Shown here in pieces: positions 22,401 to 30,386 of a stretch of 32,971 nt of DNA (positions within the stretch are counted from its first letter, which is position 1; every line of letters begins with the position of its first letter). The notes beneath the pieces are model-generated. The model did not search any database, was not told the DNA's origin, and saw only the letters and a program-made list of their open reading frames with translations. A program made the position numbers and the translations under genes. Origin of the DNA: CAZAMT01 sp964486145 (GTDB lineage: Bacteria; Bacteroidota; Bacteroidia; Bacteroidales; JAAAOM01); contig CAZAMT010000014.1 of assembly GCA_964486145.1 (NCBI GenBank), positions 1-32,971 on the forward strand, written 5' to 3'.

Positions 22401-23311
22401 GCCAAAAGATTTTGCAGGATTTGGATTACATGAACATCAATCCTGACAAATGGACGACCGACAAGGATAAAAATGATACCATCAGCACTGTGTTGCATAA
22501 TTACATCAATAAATACAAAGAAATTGAGAGTATTTATAAACGTAAAAAATACAATGTTACCATAGGTGATGAGTTACCAGCCGGGATTATTCAACTTGCT
22601 AAAGTTTACATTGCCAAAAAACGTAAAGCGAAGGTTGGTGATAAAATGGCAGGACGACACGGTAATAAAGGTATCGTTGCCAAAATTGTACGTGACGAGG
22701 ACATGCCATTCCTTGAAGATGGTACTCCGGTAGACATAGTTTTGAATCCACTTGGAGTACCTTCGAGAATGAACCTTGGTCAGATTTATGAAACTGTGTT
22801 GGGCTGGGCTGGTGAAAAGCTTGGTGTAAACTTTGCTTCACCTATATTTGATGGCGCCACACTCGATGAAATTTCCGATTATACCAAAAAAGCAGAATTA
22901 CCGAGGTACGGAAAAACATATCTTTATGATGGTGGAACAGGTGAGCGTTTTGACCAGCCTGCTACAGTGGGCATCATATATATGTTGAAGCTGGGTCATA
23001 TGGTTGATGATAAAATGCATGCACGTTCAATTGGGCCATACTCACTCATCACACAGCAACCGCTTGGTGGTAAAGCTCAGTTTGGAGGTCAGCGGTTTGG
23101 TGAAATGGAAGTGTGGGCCCTCGAAGCATTTGGGGCATCAAACATCCTGCAGGAAATTCTTACGGTTAAATCAGATGATGTCATCGGAAGGGCCAAAGCA
23201 TACGAAGCCATTGTTAAAGGCGAAAATATGCCATCACCTGGTATACCCGAATCACTAAACGTACTTCTTCATGAATTGCGTGGGTTGGGATTAAGTGTGA
23301 ATCTTATTTAA
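19499..23311 (+). CDS. rpoB: DNA-directed RNA polymerase subunit beta
   Basis: The 1270-residue beta subunit, complete. The rifampicin pocket is at 471-494 (QLSQFMDQTNPLSEMTHKRR then MSALGP). The residues equivalent to E. coli Gln513, Asp516, His526, Arg529 and Ser531 are all the sensitive type (here 474, 477, 487, 490 and 492). Other hallmarks are RLCPIETPEGPNIGLI, GRNLKVAFMPWKGYNFEDAI, GDKMAGRHGNKGIV in the active centre, and the C-terminal GGKAQFGGQRFGEMEVWALE that meets beta'. It is preceded by an attenuator-like hairpin and followed by rpoC after 71 bp. No Shine-Dalgarno sequence. Confidence 0.98.
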   Translation: MSENRTVQRISFASTKNQLEYPDFLEVQLKSFKEFFQLGTTPEERKREGLHQVFLENFPISDTRNNFVLEFLDYQIDPPRYTIEECIERGLTFSVPLKAKLKLYCTDPEHEDFDTVIQDVYLGTVPYMTERGLFVINGAERVVVSQLHRSPGVFFGQSLHANGTKLYSARIIPFKGSWIEFATDINSVMYAYIDRKKKLPVTTLLRAIGYESDKDILEIFNLADELKVSKAALKKVVGRKLAARVLKTWVEDFVDEDTGEVVSIERNEVIIDRETVLEDEHIEPIIDSGAKAILLHKENQNLSDYAIIYNTLQKDPCNSEKEAVLHIYRQLRNSEPPDESTARDVIDKLFFSDKRYDLGEVGRYRINKKLGLNTQKDVKVLTKEDIIEIIKYLIELINSKTDVDDIDHLSNRRVRTVGEQLGNQFGVGLARMARTIRERMNVRDNEVFTPIDLINSKTLSSVINSFFGTNQLSQFMDQTNPLSEMTHKRRMSALGPGGLSRERAGFEVRDVHYTHYGRLCPIETPEGPNIGLISSLCVYAKINDLGFIETPYRKVEISKVDISGKGVEFLSAEEEENKVIAQANAPLNEDGTFTNNRVKARYDGDFPLAESETIDLMDVAPNQIASIAASLIPFLEHDDANRALMGSNMMRQAVPLIHPEAPIVGTGIESIVARDSRLLTVAEGDGVVEYVDANEIIVRYTRNDEEKFVSFEGETKRYRLPKFRKTNQNTCINARPIVSKGDKVLKGQILTEGYATKGGDLALGRNLKVAFMPWKGYNFEDAIVISEKVVREDIFTSVHIDEYMLEVRDTKRGLEELTADIPNVSEEATKDLDEHGLIRIGADVKPGDILIGKITPKGESDPSPEEKLLRAIFGDKAGDVKDASLKASPSLQGIVIDKKLFSRSVKDKKHKASTKPILSKIEEEFERESTDLKGRLVDKLFILLNGKTSQGVTDYLNVDVVPKGTKFSQKILQDLDYMNINPDKWTTDKDKNDTISTVLHNYINKYKEIESIYKRKKYNVTIGDELPAGIIQLAKVYIAKKRKAKVGDKMAGRHGNKGIVAKIVRDEDMPFLEDGTPVDIVLNPLGVPSRMNLGQIYETVLGWAGEKLGVNFASPIFDGATLDEISDYTKKAELPRYGKTYLYDGGTGERFDQPATVGIIYMLKLGHMVDDKMHARSIGPYSLITQQPLGGKAQFGGQRFGEMEVWALEAFGASNILQEILTVKSDDVIGRAKAYEAIVKGENMPSPGIPESLNVLLHELRGLGLSVNLI

Positions 23312-23321
23312 CACCGAGACG

Positions 23322-23342
23322 GGAACTTTTACAGTTCCTTTT
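23322..23342 (+). terminator. Short hairpin with T-run between rpoB and rpoC
   Basis: GGAACT pairs with AGTTCC around TTTAC, then TTTT. The stem is only 6 bp. It may give weak pausing or mark an RNA cleavage site; full termination is unlikely because rpoC has no visible promoter of its own. Confidence 0.35.
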
Positions 23343-23382
23343 ATAAAAATATATGTAGTGTAAACTTTTTAAATTACGCTCT

Positions 23383-26300
23383 ATGTCATTTCGAAAAGAC
23401 AATAAAAATAAATCCAATTTTACAAAAATTGCTATTGGATTAGCTTCACCAGAAGAAGTACTTGAACGATCCAGCGGCGAAGTTTTAAAACCTGAAACAA
23501 TCAATTACCGAACCTATAAACCGGAAAGAGATGGATTGTTTTGTGAACGGATTTTTGGTCCGGTAAAAGATTATGAATGCCATTGCGGAAAATACAAAAG
23601 AATCCGTTACAAGGGCATCGTATGTGATCGCTGTGGAGTTGAAGTTACGGAAAAAAAGGTTCGGCGCGAGCGAATGGGCCATATCTCACTTGTGGTTCCG
23701 GTTGCCCACATCTGGTATTTCAGATCACTCCCGAACAAGATTGGTTATCTGCTGGGACTTCCAACAAAGAAACTCGATTCAATTATTTATTACGAACGAT
23801 ACGTTGTTATCAATCCGGGAATAAAAACAACAGATGGTATAAAATATCTTGATTTTCTTACAGAAGAAGAATACCTTGATATTTTAGAAACGTTGCCGAA
23901 AGAAAACCAGTTGCTCGATGATAATGATCCGGATAAATTTATCGCTGGAATGGGTGCTGAAGCATTATATGATCTTCTCTCTCGCTCTGATTTAGATGAA
24001 CTATCATATTCATTGCGTCACAAAGCCAATCATGAAACATCACAGCAACGTAAAAATGAGGCATTGAAACGTCTTCAGGTTGTTGAGGCATTTCGCGAAT
24101 CAAAAGGTGTAAACCGTCCGGAATGGATGATTGTTAAGGTCGTGCCAGTCATTCCACCTGAATTACGGCCATTGGTTCCTTTGGATGGTGGACGGTTCGC
24201 AACATCTGACCTGAATGACCTGTACAGGAGAGTAATTATCCGAAACAACAGGTTGAAAAGATTAATTGAAATCAAAGCTCCTGAAGTTATTTTGAGAAAC
24301 GAAAAAAGAATGTTGCAGGAAGCCGTTGATTCATTATTTGATAATTCAAGAAAATCAAATGCAGTTAAAACAGATGCCAACAGGCCACTAAAATCATTAA
24401 GCGATAGCTTGAAAGGTAAACAGGGTCGATTCCGTCAGAACTTGTTGGGTAAAAGGGTTGACTACTCGGCAAGGTCAGTTATTGTGGTTGGTCCGGAACT
24501 TGGTCTTCATGAATGTGGATTACCAAAAGAAATGGCAGCTGAACTTTACAAGCCGTTTATAATTAGGAAATTAATTGAGCGCGGGATTGTTAAAACCGTG
24601 AAATCGGCCAAGAAAATTGTAGATAGAAAAGACCCGGTTGTTTGGGATATTCTTGAAAATGTATTGAAAGGACATCCGGTTCTGCTGAACCGTGCTCCTA
24701 CCCTTCATCGTCTTGGTATTCAAGCATTCCAGCCAAAACTTATTGAGGGTAAAGCCATTCAGTTGCACCCATTGGTATGTACGGCATTCAATGCCGACTT
24801 CGATGGTGACCAGATGGCAGTGCACCTGCCACTCGGCAATGCAGCAATTCTGGAAGCACAATTATTAATGCTTGCATCCCATAATATCCTTAATCCGGCA
24901 AATGGAGCGCCTATTACAGTGCCATCGCAAGACATGGTATTGGGATTGTATTATATTACCAAAGCACGTAAAGGAACACCGGAAAGACCCGTGAAAGGCG
25001 AAGGCCTGGTGTTTTATTCACCCGAAGAAGTTACCATTGCACATAATGAAAGAAAAGTGGACTTGCATGCGGTTATAAAAGTGAAAGTAGTCGATTATGA
25101 AAAAGGTGAAAAAGTTAAAAAAATAACCGAAACTACAGTTGGAAGGGTAATTTTCAATGAACTTGTACCTGAAGGTGTTGGGTTTATCAATGAACTTCTT
25201 ACCAAAAAATCCCTTCGTGAAATCATCAGTACCGTTTTAAAAGTTACAGGTACTGCTGTTACTGCCAAATTCCTGGATGATATTAAAGATCTTGGATATC
25301 ACATGGCGTTCCGTGGTGGTTTATCATTTAACATTGATGATGTAATTGTACCCGACCAGAAAGAAGAACTCGTTAAAGATGGTTATGACCAGGTAGACGA
25401 TGTATTGAACAATTACAACATGGGTTTTATCACCAATAACGAACGATATAACCAGATTATTGACATTTGGACACATACAAATGCACGACTAACACAAATA
25501 TTGATGCAACAACTGTCTTCAGATAATCAAGGGTTTAACTCAGTTTATATGATGCTTGACTCTGGGGCAAGGGGTTCAAAAGAACAGATTCGTCAGCTTT
25601 CTGGCATGCGTGGTCTTATGGCAAAACCGCAGAAATCCGGTTCTACAGGATCGGAAATTATTGAAAACCCAATTCTTTCAAATTTTAAAGAAGGTCTTTC
25701 GGTTCTGGAATACTTTATTTCAACTCACGGCGCGCGAAAAGGTCTGGCTGACACAGCTTTAAAAACCGCTGATGCCGGTTATCTTACACGCCGCCTGGTG
25801 GATGTTTCACAGGATGTTATTATCATGGAAAGAGACTGTGGAACACTAAGAGGTCTGGTTGCTACAGCCATTAAGAAAAACGAAGAGGTTGTAGAAACGT
25901 TGTATGAAAGAATTTTAGGCAGAGTATCCCTGCATGATGTTTTTGATCCGTTAACAGGGGAACACCTCGTAAATGCCGGTGAAGAAATAACGGAAGATAT
26001 TGCTAAAAAAGTCGAGGAATCACCGGTTGAACAAATGGAAATTCGTTCGGTATTGACTTGTGAATCTAAAAAAGGAGTTTGCGCCAAATGTTATGGCCGA
26101 AGCCTTGCAACAGGTCGAATGGTTCAAATCGGTGAAGCCGTGGGTGTTATCGCCGCGCAGTCTATCGGTGAGCCCGGTACGCAGCTTACACTCCGAACAT
26201 TCCACGTGGGTGGTACCGCATCAAATATCACCGCCGAATCAAGCATTACCTCCAAATACAATGGAATTATTGAAATTGACGAACTGAGAACCGTTGCAAA

Positions 26301-27681
26301 AACCGATGAATTAGGGAATAAGGTTGATGTTGTAATCGGACGATTGGCAGAAATGCGTGTCATCGATAAAAAAACAGGCATTGCCCTGACAACACAAAAT
26401 ATTCCTTATGGTGCCAAATTATATATTAAAAACGGTGCAGAGGTTCAAAAAGGAGATTTGATATGTGAATGGGATCCATATAACGCGGTTATTATCTCTG
26501 AAACATCAGGAAAAGTAAGCTTTGAGAGCGTAATAGAAGGAATCACTTATAAAGAAGAAGCCGATGAACAAACCGGTTTCCGCGAAAAAGTGATCATCGA
26601 AACAAGAGATAAAACGAAGAACCCAATCATTAAGATTCTGGGTAATAACAACGAAGTACTGAAATCGTACAATATTCCCGTAAATTCTCATATCGTCATT
26701 GAAGATGGTAGTGAGGTAAAAACAGGGGATATTCTGGTAAAAATACCACGAGCTGTTGGTAAATCCGGTGATATCACAGGTGGTCTTCCCAGGGTTACCG
26801 AATTATTTGAGGCCCGTAACCCATCCAATCCTGCAGTTGTATCTGAGATTGATGGTGAGGTTTCATTCGGTAAAATTAAGCGAGGTAACAGGGAAGTAAT
26901 CATTACTTCGAAAACCGGGCAGGTGAAAAAGTACCTGGTTCCGTTATCAAAACAAATACTTATTCAGGAAAATGATTTCGTAAAAGCTGGTATCCCATTA
27001 TCCGATGGTGCTATTACACCTTCAGACATTCTTGCCATTAAAGGACCTACGAAGGTTCAGGAATACATTGTCAATGAGGTACAGGAAGTATATCGTCTGC
27101 AGGGTGTGAAAATCAATGACAAGCATTTTGAAATTATTGTTCGTCAGATGATGCGTAAAGTAGATATAATTGATCCGGGCGATACCAAATTCCTCGAAAA
27201 ACAAGTCGTAGACAAATGGGAATTTATGGATGAAAACGACTGGATATATGGTAAAAAAGTGGTTGAAGAACCTGGTGATTCCAACAATGTAAAACCTGGG
27301 CAAATCATTACCGCTCGAAAACTGAGAGATGAAAACTCCGTGTTAAAGCGTCGTGATTTGAAGCCCATTACAGCAAGAGATGCCATTCCTGCTACATCAA
27401 GTGTTATACTTCAGGGAATTACGAAAGCTGCATTGCAAACAAAAAGCTTTATTTCTGCAGCCTCATTCCAGGAAACCACAAAAGTGCTTAATGAAGCTGC
27501 CATTTTCGGTAAGGTAGATCATCTGGAAGGCCTGAAGGAAAATGTAATCGTAGGTCATTTAATTCCAGCAGGAACAGGTGTTAGAAAATATGAAAAACTC
27601 ATTGTTGGTTCGCAGGAAGAATATCAAAAACTTACTGCCGATAAGAAATCGGATACCGAAGTAGTTAAGAATAATGTATAG
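23383..27681 (+). CDS. rpoC: DNA-directed RNA polymerase subunit beta'
   Basis: The 1432-residue beta' subunit, complete. The N-terminal zinc ribbon has Cys66, Cys68, Cys81 and Cys84 (CHCGKYKRIR ... CDRCG). The catalytic magnesium loop NADFDGDQMAVH starts at residue 470, with Asp472, Asp474 and Asp476. The second zinc site is visible as LTCESKKGVCAKCYG. GVIAAQSIGEPGTQLTLRTF with HVGG is the trigger-loop region. The C-terminus contains the usual ATSSVILQGITKAAL, SFISAASFQETTKVL and GLKENVIVGHLIPAGTG. It lies 71 bp after rpoB and 11 bp before the DUF3467 gene. Confidence 0.98.
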   Translation: MSFRKDNKNKSNFTKIAIGLASPEEVLERSSGEVLKPETINYRTYKPERDGLFCERIFGPVKDYECHCGKYKRIRYKGIVCDRCGVEVTEKKVRRERMGHISLVVPVAHIWYFRSLPNKIGYLLGLPTKKLDSIIYYERYVVINPGIKTTDGIKYLDFLTEEEYLDILETLPKENQLLDDNDPDKFIAGMGAEALYDLLSRSDLDELSYSLRHKANHETSQQRKNEALKRLQVVEAFRESKGVNRPEWMIVKVVPVIPPELRPLVPLDGGRFATSDLNDLYRRVIIRNNRLKRLIEIKAPEVILRNEKRMLQEAVDSLFDNSRKSNAVKTDANRPLKSLSDSLKGKQGRFRQNLLGKRVDYSARSVIVVGPELGLHECGLPKEMAAELYKPFIIRKLIERGIVKTVKSAKKIVDRKDPVVWDILENVLKGHPVLLNRAPTLHRLGIQAFQPKLIEGKAIQLHPLVCTAFNADFDGDQMAVHLPLGNAAILEAQLLMLASHNILNPANGAPITVPSQDMVLGLYYITKARKGTPERPVKGEGLVFYSPEEVTIAHNERKVDLHAVIKVKVVDYEKGEKVKKITETTVGRVIFNELVPEGVGFINELLTKKSLREIISTVLKVTGTAVTAKFLDDIKDLGYHMAFRGGLSFNIDDVIVPDQKEELVKDGYDQVDDVLNNYNMGFITNNERYNQIIDIWTHTNARLTQILMQQLSSDNQGFNSVYMMLDSGARGSKEQIRQLSGMRGLMAKPQKSGSTGSEIIENPILSNFKEGLSVLEYFISTHGARKGLADTALKTADAGYLTRRLVDVSQDVIIMERDCGTLRGLVATAIKKNEEVVETLYERILGRVSLHDVFDPLTGEHLVNAGEEITEDIAKKVEESPVEQMEIRSVLTCESKKGVCAKCYGRSLATGRMVQIGEAVGVIAAQSIGEPGTQLTLRTFHVGGTASNITAESSITSKYNGIIEIDELRTVAKTDELGNKVDVVIGRLAEMRVIDKKTGIALTTQNIPYGAKLYIKNGAEVQKGDLICEWDPYNAVIISETSGKVSFESVIEGITYKEEADEQTGFREKVIIETRDKTKNPIIKILGNNNEVLKSYNIPVNSHIVIEDGSEVKTGDILVKIPRAVGKSGDITGGLPRVTELFEARNPSNPAVVSEIDGEVSFGKIKRGNREVIITSKTGQVKKYLVPLSKQILIQENDFVKAGIPLSDGAITPSDILAIKGPTKVQEYIVNEVQEVYRLQGVKINDKHFEIIVRQMMRKVDIIDPGDTKFLEKQVVDKWEFMDENDWIYGKKVVEEPGDSNNVKPGQIITARKLRDENSVLKRRDLKPITARDAIPATSSVILQGITKAALQTKSFISAASFQETTKVLNEAAIFGKVDHLEGLKENVIVGHLIPAGTGVRKYEKLIVGSQEEYQKLTADKKSDTEVVKNNV

Positions 27682-27692
27682 ATAATAATATT

Positions 27693-28034
27693 ATGGCCGA
27701 TCAAGATAACAAAAAAAATCCGCCATCTGGCGGTCAAATAAACATTGAACTGAAAGAAGATATTGCCCAGGGAATCTACTCAAACCTGGCCATTATTACC
27801 CATTCGTCTTCAGAATTTGTTATGGACTTTGTTCGTATCATGCCCGGTACTCCAAAAGCAGAGGTGAAATCGAGAATCATTCTTACACCCGAACATGCAA
27901 AAAGACTGTACCTGGCATTGAAAGACAATATCGCCAAATATGAGTCAATACATGGAGAAATAAAAAAAGTTGAGGGTAAAGGTTCCAATAACATTCCGAT
28001 GGGAGGTTTTGGTGGACCAACAGCCCAGGCTTAA
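27693..28034 (+). CDS. DUF3467 family protein cotranscribed with rpoC
   Basis: A 113-residue protein of the DUF3467 family, function unknown. The core reads INIELKEDIAQGIYSNLAII, then SSSEFVMDFVRIMPGTPKAE, VKSRIILTPEHAKRLYLAL and NIAKYESIHGEI; the ends are disordered (Pro/Gly/Lys-rich start, Gly-rich tail GGFGGPTAQA). It has no signal peptide or membrane segment, so it is cytoplasmic. It starts 11 bp after rpoC and sits before the operon terminator, so it is made with RNA polymerase. That place after rpoC is, as I recall, common in Bacteroidota, which invites the inference that it acts on transcription; nothing in the sequence proves this. Confidence 0.85.
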   Translation: MADQDNKKNPPSGGQINIELKEDIAQGIYSNLAIITHSSSEFVMDFVRIMPGTPKAEVKSRIILTPEHAKRLYLALKDNIAKYESIHGEIKKVEGKGSNNIPMGGFGGPTAQA

Positions 28035-28057
28035 CAGAACAATAAAATGTATTATTG

Positions 28058-28098
28058 AAAAAGTCGTCTTTAAATTCGGACGACTTTTTCTGTTTTTT
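28058..28098 (+). terminator. Strong terminator of the rpoBC-DUF3467 operon
   Basis: AAAAAGTCGTC (28058-28068) pairs perfectly with GACGACTTTTT (28079-28089) around TTTAAATTCG, followed by CTG and six T. It closes the long secE-to-DUF3467 transcript. Confidence 0.9.
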
Positions 28099-28145
28099 GG
28101 GTACATTCTAACCTGCCCTATTCATAAGTTATAATATTAATTTAT

Positions 28146-28232
28146 GGCACAGCAGAGCTTGTGCCGCCTAATGCGGTATTAGCCCGATTTAGTTACACTT
28201 TCTTTTCACAGAAAAGGTAGTGAACTTAATCG
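28146..28232. other. Three packed hairpins in a non-coding gap, candidate structured RNA or repeat
   Basis: Between the rpoC-operon terminator and the etf promoter three hairpins follow each other almost without spacers. H1 is GGCACA/TGTGCC (28146-28165), H2 is CTAAT-GCGGT-ATTAG (28168-28182). H3 (28185-28232) is about 48 nt long with 21 pairs, two T-T mismatches, one bulged A and an ACA triloop. The only reading frame is a 12-codon ATG frame at 28144, which I do not believe. I do not recognise a known RNA family. The strand is unknown. Confidence 0.5.
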
Positions 28233-28280
28233 TAAACAGTCGATTGTAAATAATTTATTAATTAGTAAGGCTAAATTGCG

Positions 28281-28328
28281 AACCCGGGTTGTTGTTTTTT
28301 TAATTTATCTTATATTTGTCAACCCGGT
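28281..28328 (+). promoter_or_regulatory. Promoter of the etf operon with flanking AACCCGG sites
   Basis: The -7 TATATTTG (28311-28318) is an exact match; GTTG at 28288-28291 serves as -33 with a 19-nt spacer. The palindrome AACCCGGGTT (28281-28290) overlaps the -33 box, and AACCCGG recurs at 28321-28327 just after the -7 box. This pair could be an operator. The leader to etfB is about 110 nt. Confidence 0.55.
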
Positions 28329-28433
28329 TTTTATAAATATTTTTTTTAACAAGTTATTAATTAACAACTTAAGCAAAATAATAAAGTAAATTCCAATAAT
28401 TCGATAAGAATATTTAACCAAAACAGATATTGA

Positions 28434-29309
28434 ATGAAATCGCTAAAAATCATTGTCTTAGCAAAGCAGGTTCCGGATACCCGCAATGTTGGTAAAGATG
28501 CAATGAAAGCTGACGGGACGGTCAACAGGGCTGCACTGCCAGCCATCTTTAATCCTGAGGATTTGAATGCCCTCGAACAGGCGTTAAGATTAAAAGAAAG
28601 ATTTCCGGGTTCTACAATAACCATTATCAGCATGGGACCAGGCAGGGCTGCTGAAATTATCCGGGAAGGATTATACCGGGGAGCCGATACCGGGTATTTG
28701 CTTACCGACAGGGCTTTTGCAGGTGCAGATACTCTGGCAACATCCTATGCCATTTCCTGTGCTATAAAAAAATTAAAAGATTTTGATATCATCCTTTGCG
28801 GTCGACAGGCAATTGATGGTGACACCGCCCAGGTTGGCCCGCAGGTCGCTGAAAAACTTGGAATCCCGCAAATAACTTACACTGAAGAAATTGTTGATGT
28901 TTCAAAAAACAAAATCAAAATAAAAAGACGTCTTGAAAGAGGTGTGGAAACAGTGGAAGGTCCTTTGCCAACTGTTATTACGGTGCATGGATCAGCTCCG
29001 GAATGCCGTCCGCGAAACGCTAAATTGTTGATGAAATATAAAAGGGCAAGTACCATTACCGAAAGACAAAACCTTTCCGAGGATTATCTTGCCATTCATT
29101 CCGACAGGCCTTACCTGAACATCGAGGAATGGAGTGTCAATGATGTGGAGTGCGATGTTAATCAATTAGGGCTTTCGGGTTCACCAACCAAGGTGAAAAA
29201 AATAGAAAATATTATTTTTCAGGCGAAAGAAGCAAAAGTTTTATCCAGCAGCGATAAAGAAATAGAAGACCTGATGATTGAACTTATTGAAAATCACACA
29301 TTGGGATAA
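28434..29309 (+). CDS. etfB: Electron transfer flavoprotein subunit beta
   Basis: A 291-residue ETF beta subunit (FixA-like). With EtfA it forms a soluble flavoprotein that takes electrons from acyl-CoA dehydrogenases. MKSLKIIVLAKQVPDTRNVG is the usual start. CGRQAIDGDTAQVGPQVAEK (122-141) is the AMP- or FAD-binding segment, and LPTVITVHGSAPECRPRNAK follows. The DGDTAQVGP form occurs both in ordinary and in electron-bifurcating ETFs, so type cannot be decided here. It starts the operon etfB-etfA-acyl-CoA dehydrogenase, with gaps of 24 and 33 bp and no internal terminator. Confidence 0.94.
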   Translation: MKSLKIIVLAKQVPDTRNVGKDAMKADGTVNRAALPAIFNPEDLNALEQALRLKERFPGSTITIISMGPGRAAEIIREGLYRGADTGYLLTDRAFAGADTLATSYAISCAIKKLKDFDIILCGRQAIDGDTAQVGPQVAEKLGIPQITYTEEIVDVSKNKIKIKRRLERGVETVEGPLPTVITVHGSAPECRPRNAKLLMKYKRASTITERQNLSEDYLAIHSDRPYLNIEEWSVNDVECDVNQLGLSGSPTKVKKIENIIFQAKEAKVLSSSDKEIEDLMIELIENHTLG

Positions 29310-29333
29310 CCATCAACTCAAATCAAAAAAAAA

Positions 29334-30353
29334 ATGAACAACATATTTGTATATTGCGAATTAGAAGATAATAAAATTGCAGATATCAGTCTCGAATTAA
29401 TGACCAAGGGACGAAAACTCGCTGATTCACTGAAATGCAACCTCGATGCTCTGGTTATAGGTCATGACCTCAAAGGTATTGAAAAACAATTGTATTTGTA
29501 CGGTGCAGGCACGGTTTACATTGCGGATGACAAAAGGTTAAGCCCATATACCACATTGCCTCATACATCCATTACGGTAAAGCTTTTTCAGGAGCAAAAA
29601 CCACAAATTGCACTGATGGGTGCAAGTACAATCGGAAGGGATCTGGGTCCAAGGGTTTCTTCGGCACTCGGCAGCGGTTTAACGGCTGATTGCACATCCC
29701 TTGAAATTGGCGACCACGAAGAAAAAAAGCAAAACAAAGTTTATAAAGATCTTTTGTATCAGATACGCCCTGCCTTCGGTGGTAATATTGTGGCAACAAT
29801 CATAAACCCTGACCGCAAACCCCAGATGGCTACCGTTCGGGAGGGTGTTATGAAAAAAGAAATTTATTCGGACACCCATGAAGGTAAACTTGTAAATCTC
29901 GATGTTTCAAAATATGTTTCGGATGATGATTTTGTTGTAAAAGTCATTGAACGTCACATGGAAAAATCCAGGGTTAACATTAAAAACTCATCCATCATTA
30001 TTTCCGGTGGATACGGTGTTGGCAGCAAAGAAAATTTTAACCTGCTTTATGAGCTTGCCGATGTAATCGGTGCAGAAGTTGGTGCATCAAGGGCAGCCGT
30101 GGATGCTGGTTTTGCTGAACATGACAGGCAAATTGGTCAAACCGGTGTAACAGTCAGACCAAAATTGTACATTGCCTGTGGAATCAGTGGTCAAATTCAA
30201 CACACAGCAGGGATGGAAGAATCCAGCATGATCATTGCAGTGAATACCGACCCGGGTGCGCCTATCAACCGAATTGCCGATTACGTGATAACCGGTTCCA
30301 TTGATGAAGTAATTCCCAAAATGATTAAATATTACAAGAATAACACAAAATAA
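29334..30353 (+). CDS. etfA: Electron transfer flavoprotein subunit alpha
   Basis: A 339-residue ETF alpha subunit (FixB-like). The N-terminal domain (1-190) forms the contact with EtfB. The C-terminal FAD domain carries ISGGYGVGSKENFNLLYELA, VGASRAAVDAGFAEHDRQIG and QTGVTVRPKLYIACGISG, then QIQHTAGMEESSMIIAVNTD, the ETF-alpha signature that holds FAD. It ends with APINRIADYVITGSIDEVIP. It is complete, and no ferredoxin domain is fused. It lies 24 bp after etfB. Confidence 0.95.
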   Translation: MNNIFVYCELEDNKIADISLELMTKGRKLADSLKCNLDALVIGHDLKGIEKQLYLYGAGTVYIADDKRLSPYTTLPHTSITVKLFQEQKPQIALMGASTIGRDLGPRVSSALGSGLTADCTSLEIGDHEEKKQNKVYKDLLYQIRPAFGGNIVATIINPDRKPQMATVREGVMKKEIYSDTHEGKLVNLDVSKYVSDDDFVVKVIERHMEKSRVNIKNSSIIISGGYGVGSKENFNLLYELADVIGAEVGASRAAVDAGFAEHDRQIGQTGVTVRPKLYIACGISGQIQHTAGMEESSMIIAVNTDPGAPINRIADYVITGSIDEVIPKMIKYYKNNTK

Positions 30354-30386
30354 AGTGTCTTTTTCATCGCATTAAAAAAAGAAAAA

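Noticed and set aside
28144..28182. 12-codon ATG frame in the triple-hairpin element
   Set aside because: Too short, no ribosome-binding or composition signal, and fully explained by the hairpins.
28168..28184. Resemblance of CTAATGCGGTATTAGC to the complement of a 16S rRNA stretch (GCTAATACCGCATTAG)
   Set aside because: The match is about 15 nt and the flanks do not continue as rRNA; a hairpin explains it as well.
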